A stretch of DNA of 38,214 bases from Acidobacteriota bacterium (GTDB lineage Bacteria > Acidobacteriota > Terriglobia > Terriglobales > Acidobacteriaceae). Shown here in pieces: positions 32,006 through 38,214 of this stretch; the first letter of the stretch is position 1, and the number at the start of each line of letters is the position of its first letter. The translations under genes were made by a program, and so were the position numbers. The notes below the pieces were generated by a model that searched no databases, was not told where the DNA came from, and saw only the letters and a list, made by a program, of their open reading frames with translations. Location of the stretch: contig JARLGI010000114.1 of the NCBI GenBank assembly GCA_031296115.1, positions 1 through 38,214 on the forward strand, given 5' to 3'.

Positions 32006-34257
32006 CAGTGGGACTCCCCGTCCGCCGGTACCGTGTCGGCGGTGTCTACCTTCTGCGCGACTGCGTTGGGCGGAGTGGGAGGCGGGGCGGCGAAATCCTC
32101 CGACTCACGCCCCTGCAACGCCACACGCATGAAGTCCATCCAGATTGGCAGCGCGGCCATGGCGCCGGTTTCCTTGTTGCCCAGCGTCTTCTTCTCGTCA
32201 AAGCCGACCCACACGCCGCAGGTGATAGACGGCGAGAAGCCGACGAACCAGGCGTCGGTGAAGTCGTTGGTCGTCCCCGTCTTGCCGCCCAGCGGATGGT
32301 TGAGCTTGCTGGCGGCAGCACCGGTGCCGTGCTGTACCACTTCGCGCAGCATGCTGACCATGATGCGCGCCGTGCGGGCGCTGACAACGTCCCGCACCTC
32401 GGGATAGTTTTCCTCCAGCACGCGGCCATCGTAGTCGGTGACTTTGCGGATCATGCGCGGCACCACGCGCACGCCGTCGTTCGGAAACGTGGTGAACGCC
32501 GAGGTCTGCTCCACCAGCGTGATGTCGGCTGCACCCAGCGCGACCGGCAGGTACATCGGCAGCGGGGAGGTGATGCCGAATTTGCGCGCGTAATCAATCA
32601 CCGTCTTGATGCCGCCAATCCGCTCAGTCACCTTCAGCGCAGGGATATTGCGTGAGTGCGCTAACGCGCGCCGAAAGGTGATGACGCCTTCGAACTTGCC
32701 GTCGTAGTTATGCGGCGTGTAGGGGCCAGACGGCGTGTTAAACGTGATGGGAGCGTCCAGCACCGTGTCGTCGGGAGTCAGGCCCTGGTCAATCGCGGCG
32801 GTGTAGATGTAGGGCTTGAACGACGAGCCCACCTGGCGCTCGGCCTGGATGGCGCGATTGAACTTCGACTGTTCGAAATCGCGGCCGCCAACCATGGCCT
32901 TCACGTCGCCGGTCGAGTTGTCGAGCGCCAGCAGCGCGCCCTGTACTCCGGATTCCTGCTCCAGCGAAACCCGGCTGTCGCTGCCGTTTAGCTCCTGCAC
33001 TTTCACATACACCAGGTCGCCGCGCGCCAGGAACTGCTGCGGCGAAGTGTAGCGCGTCCATTTGATTTCAGCCGGCCCAAGGTGTGCCTGATAGCGGCCA
33101 AAATGGACGGTCGCGGACACCAGGCCGGCGTCGGTCAGCAGGGCATGCACGTAGCTGCCGGCTGCGATGCTGCCGTCCCAGTCCACGTGGCGATAGGTGG
33201 CGAGAGAATCGCCGTTGGCGATGATGTTCAGCAGGTTGCCCTTCCAGCCGTGACGCCGTTCATAGGTGGCGAGGCCGTCGCGCACCGCCTGCTGGGCAGC
33301 CTGTTGCATCTCGAGATTGAGCGAGGTGTAGACCCTGAGGCCCGATTCATGCACCTTCTCCGAGCCGTATTTCTTCTCGAGGTATTGCCGAATTTCCTCA
33401 ACGAAGTTCGGCGCTATGTCATTCGGTTCCGCGTGGACGTTCAGTCCCAGGGGAGCGCTCTTGGCGCGTTGCGCCTCGGCGGCGGTAATCTTGCCGTCCT
33501 CCAGCATGTTGTTGATCACCAGGTTTCGGCGGCGCAGCGAGCGCTCCGGATTGTTGATCGGCGAATACGCGTTGGGCGCCTTGGGCAAACCGGCCAGCAG
33601 CGCGGCTTCCTCAAGAGTCAGTTGCTTTGCTTTCTTATTGAAGTAGAAATTCGCACCGGCTTCAAAGCCGTAAACTCCGTGGCCAAGGTAAATCTGGTTG
33701 GCGTACAAAGTGAAGATCTGCGGTTTGGTGAAGCGGCGCTCGATCTGGATGGAAAGCATGACCTCCTGGATCTTGCGGCGGAAATTGCGGTCCGGTGAAA
33801 GGAACAGGTTGCGCGCCAGTTGCATGGTCAGCGTCGACGCGCCTTGGGCGCGGCTGTCTTGCATAATGTCGCGCCAGGCCGCGCCGAAGACCCGAACCAC
33901 GTCCACTCCCCAGTGCCGCTCGAACTCCTTGTCCTCGGTGGAGATCAGCGCATCGCGCAACACCTTGGGAAAGTCGTCATACTTGTCGATCACGCGATGC
34001 TGCAGCGCGAACTGGCCGACGACGCGGTCCTGGTCGTCGTAAAGCTGGGTGATGGTGCTGGGCCGGTAAGTTTCCAACTCGGTGACTTGCGGCAGATCGG
34101 TGGAGTACACCAGCAGCAATCCGGAAAGGGCACCGGCCACTGCCGCGGCCACGATCAGGATGATGAAGACGGCATTGCTCAGAAGCTTGCGCCCGGTGCC
34201 ACGGGTTTCCGCAGCGGGCTGGGTTTCGCTCGGTGCTTCTTCGACAGCGCGCTTCAT
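32005..34257 (-). CDS. mrcA: Class A penicillin-binding protein (PBP1A-like)
   Basis: A bifunctional peptidoglycan glycosyltransferase/transpeptidase acting outside the inner membrane. In the 750 residues: transmembrane helix 26-50; GT51 motifs TEDKEFERHWGVD (Glu108), GASTLTMQLARNLFL, RKIQEVMLSIQIER and IYLGHGVYGFEA; transpeptidase motifs SSFK (nucleophile Ser478), SRN (535-537) and KTGTT (659-663). The C-terminal tail is Pro-rich. No PASTA domain is fused; a separate PASTA gene follows directly. GT51 and transpeptidase sites both look intact. Confidence 0.95.
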   Translation of the reverse strand: MKRAVEEAPSETQPAAETRGTGRKLLSNAVFIILIVAAAVAGALSGLLLVYSTDLPQVTELETYRPSTITQLYDDQDRVVGQFALQHRVIDKYDDFPKVLRDALISTEDKEFERHWGVDVVRVFGAAWRDIMQDSRAQGASTLTMQLARNLFLSPDRNFRRKIQEVMLSIQIERRFTKPQIFTLYANQIYLGHGVYGFEAGANFYFNKKAKQLTLEEAALLAGLPKAPNAYSPINNPERSLRRRNLVINNMLEDGKITAAEAQRAKSAPLGLNVHAEPNDIAPNFVEEIRQYLEKKYGSEKVHESGLRVYTSLNLEMQQAAQQAVRDGLATYERRHGWKGNLLNIIANGDSLATYRHVDWDGSIAAGSYVHALLTDAGLVSATVHFGRYQAHLGPAEIKWTRYTSPQQFLARGDLVYVKVQELNGSDSRVSLEQESGVQGALLALDNSTGDVKAMVGGRDFEQSKFNRAIQAERQVGSSFKPYIYTAAIDQGLTPDDTVLDAPITFNTPSGPYTPHNYDGKFEGVITFRRALAHSRNIPALKVTERIGGIKTVIDYARKFGITSPLPMYLPVALGAADITLVEQTSAFTTFPNDGVRVVPRMIRKVTDYDGRVLEENYPEVRDVVSARTARIMVSMLREVVQHGTGAAASKLNHPLGGKTGTTNDFTDAWFVGFSPSITCGVWVGFDEKKTLGNKETGAMAALPIWMDFMRVALQGRESEDFAAPPPTPPNAVAQKVDTADTVPADGESH

Positions 34258-34430
34258 GAGTGTGGACTACGCCCAGCATAGCATCCCAGAAGCAGCGGCG
34301 GGCCCACGGCTTTCCCGGAGTCGCGGGCAGTCGCAGCGTCATCAAAAGCGTGACACGCGAACGCAAACCCTGAAAGTGAGCGGCGCACCATCCAAATGCC
34401 TTAAGCTGATAACTGGCGGCCAAAAGCTCT

Positions 34431-35240
34431 ATGGTCATCCACGTACTCCATCTCGGCCTTGTCCCTTACGCGACTGCGCTGAAGCTCCAGCGCACGCTGA
34501 TGGAGCTGCGCAAAGCGGGGCGCATCGAGAACACGCTGTTACTGTTGGAGCATCCGCCGGTAATCACGCTGGGTCGCAACGCCGAGGTTGAGAATGTGCT
34601 GGCTTCGCCCGAGTTCCTGGCGCAGAAGGGTGTGGAGCTGTTCGAGATTGATCGCGGCGGCGACGTGACCTTCCATGGCCCAGGGCAGCTCGTGGCATAC
34701 CCCATCTTCGACCTGCGCAGCTTCGATCCGAAAGTTGGCGCGGTGGAGTTCGTCCGGCGGCTGGAAGAGGTGCTGATCCGCACCTGCGGTGACTGCGGCA
34801 TCGGGACGCAGCGCATCAAGGGGATGACCGGCGTCTGGACGTACGCGTTGCGCAACAAGTCCGAAGCCAAGATTGCAGCCATCGGGGTACACATCTCGCG
34901 CGGCGTGACCACGCACGGCTTTGCGCTGAACGTCAGCACCGACCTCGACTTCTTCTCGCTCATCGTGCCTTGCGGACTGACCGGCAAGCCAGTCACCTCC
35001 ATCGAGAAGGAGCTGCAGAAAGCGGTTCCCCTGGAGGAGGTGGCGACCTGCGCGTCACGAAACTTTGGCCGGGTGTTTCAGTCGCAGATGCTGTGGCTGG
35101 AGTCGCTGGATGACCTGATTGCCCAGGCAGCGGCCACGATACCCAAGCCCGAAGCGGCCCCAGCCGCGAACCAGGACACGCCAGCGCGTCCCCCGAAGGA
35201 ACTGCGCAAACTGCACGGTGACAGCGGCGAACTGGCGTAA
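34431..35240 (+). CDS. lipB: Octanoyl-[acyl-carrier-protein] transferase LipB
   Basis: Moves the octanoyl group from ACP to lipoyl domains of 2-oxoacid dehydrogenases and the glycine cleavage H protein. The 269-residue protein shows LLEHPPVITLGRN, RGGDVTFHGPGQLVAYP, KIAAIGVHISRGVTTHGFAL (Lys147 of the catalytic pair) and PCGLTGKPVTS (catalytic Cys181). Usual length is about 210-230; the last 40 residues are a Pro/Ala-rich tail not seen in most members. ATG 34431 has no clear ribosome-binding site. The next gene, 50 bases on, encodes an E1-alpha-like subunit, which fits: LipB modifies the E2 of the same complex type. Confidence 0.95.
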   Translation: MVIHVLHLGLVPYATALKLQRTLMELRKAGRIENTLLLLEHPPVITLGRNAEVENVLASPEFLAQKGVELFEIDRGGDVTFHGPGQLVAYPIFDLRSFDPKVGAVEFVRRLEEVLIRTCGDCGIGTQRIKGMTGVWTYALRNKSEAKIAAIGVHISRGVTTHGFALNVSTDLDFFSLIVPCGLTGKPVTSIEKELQKAVPLEEVATCASRNFGRVFQSQMLWLESLDDLIAQAAATIPKPEAAPAANQDTPARPPKELRKLHGDSGELA

Positions 35241-35290
35241 TGCACTGAGTTGCGCCGGCTTGCGCCCTCCGTTTATCGTCTCTTAAGTCT

Positions 35291-36694
35291 ATGGCCCACA
35301 AGAAGCGCCCTAAGAACAGACCTCCGGGGAAGAGATCGAGTAAGGCGCCACTGGCTTCGGCCGCGAAGCCGCCGACGACGCCAGATGGCTCGCCTCGGAC
35401 GACGAATACCGTTGCGGCGAGGAAGACCGTTCCCCTGAAGCCCGCAGCGGCCGTGGCCGGCGATGGCGCCGCATCTTCCCGACGCACTTACCTCATTCCC
35501 GACTACCGACTGGAACGGCCCGAGTTCCGCATCTTCGTGGCGGGCGAGGGCTCGAACCTCGAGTACCGCATCGAGGGCGACCTCAGCGCCGCGGCACCGC
35601 CCATCCGCGAATCGAAGTACCTGTCGCGCCCGCAGTGCATCGCCATTTACCGCTGGATACTGCTGAACCGCCGCATGGAAGTCGCGTTAGAGAACTTATA
35701 CAAGCAGGGCAAGGTCGTAGGCGGTGTGTACTTGGGACTCGGACAGGAAAGCTGTTCGTGCGCTTCCGCCTATGCGCTCGGCCCAGACGACTGGCTCGGC
35801 CCGATGATCCGCAACCAGGGCGCCATGCTCGTCCGAGGCTTCAATGCACGCGACATCATGCGGCAATACATGGCCAAGGGCGATTCCCCCACCTGGGGAC
35901 GCGACGCTTCGTCGCACTTTGGCGACTGGCAGCGGCGCAACGTCTGCGCGCCCATCTCCATGCTGGGCGAACTGATAGGCGTGATGGCGGGGGTGTGCCT
36001 GGGCGCGCGGCTGCAAGGCAAGAACGTTGCCGGGCTGACGTATGTCGGCGACGGCGGACAGTCCACCGGCGTGACTTACGAGAGCCTGAACTTCGCCGCG
36101 GTACAAAAGCTGGGGCTGGTGCTCATCGTCGAAAACAATCTGTGGGGGTATTCCACGCCGGCCGATTTGCAGTTCTGCGTGAAGGACCTGGCCGAGCGCG
36201 CGATTGCCTATGGTATTCCCGGCATCATCGTGGATGGCACCGATCCCTGCCAAGTGTATGACGCGACCCACGAGGCTTGCGAACGCGCCCGCCGCGGGGA
36301 AGGCCCGACGCTGATCGAGGCCAAGATGATGCGCATGAAAGGCCACGCCATCCATGACGCCGCGCAGTATGTGCCGGCCAAGCTTTTCGAATATTGGCGC
36401 GCGCGCGACCCCATCGCCCGCTTCGAGAACTACCTGGTCAACGTGAAGCGTTGGCTTACGGCTGAAGAGAACCACAAGCTCATCGAAGACGTGGAGCGCG
36501 AGTTGGAAGCCGATCGCGACGCCGCGGTCGCGTCACCCATGCCCGATCCCGAGACTGACAAGACCCATCAAGGTGTGTATTGCGATCCGTCGTGCCACAC
36601 GATCAAGCCGAAATACGGAGCGGTGACGGCGAGGGTGCGGGAAGGCGGGGCAGCAGGTCCAAAAGCGGTTGAGGCGGCGGTGCACCTGAAGTAA
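35291..36694 (+). CDS. pdhA: Pyruvate/branched-chain 2-oxoacid dehydrogenase E1 component, alpha subunit
   Basis: A thiamine-diphosphate-dependent subunit that decarboxylates a 2-oxoacid and passes the acyl group to lipoyl E2. The ThDP motif runs from GDG at 253-255 to NN at 282-283 (GDGGQSTGVTYESLNF ... IVENN). Other E1-alpha features: RNQGAMLVRGFNARDIMRQY, DASSHFGDW, GIPGIIVDGTDPCQVYDATH and MRMKGHAIHDAA. The 467 residues exceed the usual 330-400: about 65 at the N-terminus are Lys/Pro/Ala-rich and disordered-looking. No ribosome-binding site supports ATG 35291, so the true start may be further in. No E1-beta or E2 gene follows: the next gene is on the other strand. Pyruvate versus branched-chain substrate cannot be told. 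Confidence 0.87.
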   Translation: MAHKKRPKNRPPGKRSSKAPLASAAKPPTTPDGSPRTTNTVAARKTVPLKPAAAVAGDGAASSRRTYLIPDYRLERPEFRIFVAGEGSNLEYRIEGDLSAAAPPIRESKYLSRPQCIAIYRWILLNRRMEVALENLYKQGKVVGGVYLGLGQESCSCASAYALGPDDWLGPMIRNQGAMLVRGFNARDIMRQYMAKGDSPTWGRDASSHFGDWQRRNVCAPISMLGELIGVMAGVCLGARLQGKNVAGLTYVGDGGQSTGVTYESLNFAAVQKLGLVLIVENNLWGYSTPADLQFCVKDLAERAIAYGIPGIIVDGTDPCQVYDATHEACERARRGEGPTLIEAKMMRMKGHAIHDAAQYVPAKLFEYWRARDPIARFENYLVNVKRWLTAEENHKLIEDVERELEADRDAAVASPMPDPETDKTHQGVYCDPSCHTIKPKYGAVTARVREGGAAGPKAVEAAVHLK

Positions 36695-36697
36695 GGC

Positions 36698-36774
36698 AGC
36701 AGTCAGCGAACGGGACACAGACTTCGACTAGTGAGAATTGGCTCAGGGGAACTGATTGCTGGGCGCTGACTGCT
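36698..36774. repeat. 11-bp perfect inverted repeat around 55 bases, between convergent genes
   Basis: AGCAGTCAGCG (36698-36708) and its exact reverse complement CGCTGACTGCT (36764-36774) enclose 55 bases between the E1-alpha stop and the stop of the phosphatidyltransferase gene. It might be a bidirectional transcript end, but no T-run is in the right place. Similar GCTGACTGCT text occurs near 17206. Confidence 0.6.
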
Positions 36775-36776
36775 TT

Positions 36777-37439
36777 CTAACCCACAATCTCCTCAAACTT
36801 CAGCGGGTCCGGCGGCACCGGCGTGGGTGGCGGTTCAATCGTCCGCAGCACCTGGTAGGTGTAGGTGATGCGGTGGATCACGGTGATGGTGCTCAACACC
36901 GCGATGACCCACAGCACCGGCCCCATCCTGTTGAACAGCGCGCCGATGATGACCAGAACGATGCGCTCGGGACGCTCCATGAAGCCGACCTTGCAGCTGG
37001 GAATCAGCGATTCGGCGCGGGCACGCGCGTAACTCACCATGACCGAGCTGGTCATGACGAACGCCACCATCACCAGGTAGAAGAAGCGGTTGGCGCGGGC
37101 GTAGTACACCAGCAGGCCGAAGAACAGCACCACGTCGCTATAACGGTCGATGATGGAATCGAAGAAGCCGCCGAATTGCGTGACCTGGTTGGTGGCGCGG
37201 GCCACGCGGCCGTCCACCATGTCGAAGATGCCGGCGCCAATAATCACCAGCCCGGCGTAGAGAAACAGGCGCCGCTGGTTGTCCCCATGGGCGTAACCAA
37301 AGAGGATGCCGGCGACCACGTTAATCAAAAGGCCGATGAAGGTGAGAGCGTTAGGGGAAATCTTGGTCAGCGCCAGGCCGTGGACAATCTTGTACAACAG
37401 CCATTTGGAAGACCGCCCGACTGCGCTCGTCCAGGTCAT
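36777..37439 (-). CDS. CDP-alcohol phosphatidyltransferase
   Basis: Transfers the phosphatidyl group from CDP-diacylglycerol to an alcohol at the inner membrane. The 220-residue protein has about six transmembrane helices and the exact family motif D-x2-DG-x2-AR-x8-G-x3-D-x3-D, at Asp73, Asp76, Arg81, Gly90, Asp94 and Asp98 (DMVDGRVARATNQVTQFGGF then FDSIID). The segment FDSIIDRYSD resembles phosphatidylinositol-phosphate synthases more than PgsA (LDPLADK), so inositol phosphate is a candidate acceptor (inference). The start ATG 37439 is 7 bases from the greA stop, so it is co-transcribed with greA. The Pro-rich tail (IEPPPTPVPPDPL) is atypical. Confidence 0.9.
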   Translation of the reverse strand: MTWTSAVGRSSKWLLYKIVHGLALTKISPNALTFIGLLINVVAGILFGYAHGDNQRRLFLYAGLVIIGAGIFDMVDGRVARATNQVTQFGGFFDSIIDRYSDVVLFFGLLVYYARANRFFYLVMVAFVMTSSVMVSYARARAESLIPSCKVGFMERPERIVLVIIGALFNRMGPVLWVIAVLSTITVIHRITYTYQVLRTIEPPPTPVPPDPLKFEEIVG

Positions 37440-37446
37440 AACCCTG

Positions 37447-37917
37447 TCAACCCTCGTCGTGGATGGTGGTCAGCTTAAGCACTTCCAGCTCGCGCTTGCC
37501 GGCAGGTGTGACAACCTCGCTCACATCGCCGACTTTCTTGCCCATCAGCGCGCGTCCGATCGGCGAACTTGTGGAGATGAGCCCCTTGGTCACGTCCGAC
37601 TCTTCGCTGGTCACCAGCTTGTACTCGATTTCTTCCTCTTTAGTGGAATCGTAAACCACGATGGTGGAGCCGATGGCGGCACGGTCCCGCGGAACGTTGG
37701 CCATGTTGACCATGGACAGCTCGCCCATGCGCTTCTTGAGCTGGCCCAGGCGCGCGCGCACAAATTCCTGCCGCTGCTTGGCCATGTGGTACTCGGCGTT
37801 CTCCGAGAGATCGCCCATCGCCACTGCTTTCTTCAGCTCTTTCGGGAGTTCGTGGTTCAGTTCGCGTTCGAGGACGGCAATCTCTTCCTCGAGCTTTTTA
37901 CGGATATGTTCAGGCAT
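37447..37917 (-). CDS. greA: Transcription elongation factor GreA
   Basis: Rescues backtracked RNA polymerase by stimulating transcript cleavage. The 156-residue protein has the N-terminal coiled coil (KKLEEEIAVLERELNHELPK, LKKAVAMGDLSENAEYHMAK with tip acidic residues) and the C-terminal FKBP-like domain (IGSTIVVYDSTKEEEIEYKL, SPIGRALMGKKVGDVSEVVT, GKRELEVLKL). ATG 37917 is chosen because the in-phase extension to 37962 has no family resemblance. Relative to most GreA proteins it lacks the first 'T..G...L' turn. The phosphatidyltransferase gene follows directly. Confidence 0.94.
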   Translation of the reverse strand: MPEHIRKKLEEEIAVLERELNHELPKELKKAVAMGDLSENAEYHMAKQRQEFVRARLGQLKKRMGELSMVNMANVPRDRAAIGSTIVVYDSTKEEEIEYKLVTSEESDVTKGLISTSSPIGRALMGKKVGDVSEVVTPAGKRELEVLKLTTIHDEG

Positions 37918-38182
37918 AATCGGAATTGATGATTTCGGGTGACTGGACGCTACCCGAAGCATGCAGGAGATTATACGCGAGGTCGGGCCGGCCAGCGGCT
38001 GCCAGCCGACGGCCGCCCAACTCGGCGCGACGGGGCCAAATCGCGTTCTCCACCGAATCCCCCGTCAAAGTCCTTTCTAATCGAAGAATGAGGCTGAAGA
38101 GAGAAGGTGCAGGCGGTGAGGAAGACTCCTTTGGGGATAGGTTTTGGAAAAATAGATAGCAGTAGCCGGGCGGTGGGAATGT

Positions 38183-38203
38183 GGGAATCGCGCCGCGATT
38201 CCC
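38183..38203. repeat. Near-perfect dyad at the window end
   Basis: GGGAATCGCG-C-CGCGATTCCC (10-bp perfect arms, one central base) is in non-coding DNA. A Z-stem hairpin of this kind could be a REP-like element or a binding site; no T-run follows. The region 37963-38182 before it shows no gene with a ribosome-binding site and family match. Confidence 0.6.
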
Positions 38204-38214
38204 AGGTTGGGGGA

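Noticed and set aside
1..38214. tRNA, rRNA, riboswitch or insertion sequence
   Set aside because: I saw no T-loop (GTTCGAATCC-like) text in gaps, no transposase motifs and no terminal inverted repeats with target duplications. A tool scan (tRNAscan, Infernal, ISfinder) would be decisive.

Overview
The window looks like chromosomal DNA of an Acidobacteriota bacterium (soil type, Terriglobia/Koribacter-like). This is an inference from gene content: secreted Gly/His/Tyr-rich proteins with a DUF3300 protein, a Tat-exported molybdenum hydroxylase operon, a 51-residue basic protein behind pcrA, the Crp-like regulators, and GC-rich core genes beside AT-richer accessory stretches. There are no rRNA or tRNA genes, no CRISPR, no recognisable insertion sequence and no phage genes.

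Layout. 1-3900: four exported proteins (a Gly-rich C-terminus cut by the window edge, a FecR-like protein, a Gly/Tyr-rich repeat protein, a DUF3300 protein). 3900-6600: AT-richer accessory DNA with a 5' fragment of one Crp/Fnr-like gene, an 18-bp perfect palindrome, an intact Crp/Fnr-like regulator, a frameshifted receiver-like gene and a conserved membrane-anchored protein. 6900-9690: hemA with a TPR-protein gene on the minus strand (shared terminator), divergent from a small cytochrome c. 9780-13994: four overlapping plus-strand genes for a periplasmic molybdenum hydroxylase (2Fe-2S, Mo and FAD subunits and a six-cysteine small protein). 14100-16240: a cupin, then a flagellar relic with intact flgF followed by a decayed flgG fused by deletion to the tail of flgL. 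16300-19840: polysaccharide deacetylase, deoxynucleoside kinase, cytoplasmic GH13 amylase and a YggX-type protein. 20000-24060: AI-2E-family transporter, ruvX, mltG, a lipoprotein, and a basic protein missed by length cut-offs. 24061-29000: DUF971-pcrA-basic protein operon, a secreted protein, a chimeric pseudogene joining the start of DUF971 to the end of a conserved unknown gene, and that unknown gene. 29300-38214: RidA, a frameshifted secreted amidohydrolase, PBP1A with a PASTA protein, lipB followed by a pyruvate dehydrogenase E1-alpha-like gene, and greA with a CDP-alcohol phosphatidyltransferase.

How the genes work together. Several neighbours share a pathway: PBP1A and its PASTA partner, with mltG elsewhere, act on peptidoglycan; LipB supplies the lipoyl group needed by a 2-oxoacid dehydrogenase whose E1 is next door; HemA makes haem precursor next to a cytochrome c. 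The three redox subunits of the molybdenum hydroxylase form one translationally coupled unit.

The most unusual content is (a) the molybdenum hydroxylase operon, with a small helical insertion inside the Mo subunit, a FAD subunit keeping only two of the cysteines expected for a 4Fe-4S cluster, and a coupled Cys-rich fourth gene; and (b) a set of gene remains (flgG::flgL, truncated Crp, broken receiver, DUF971 chimera, frameshifted amidohydrolase) that records deletions and decay between intact housekeeping genes.
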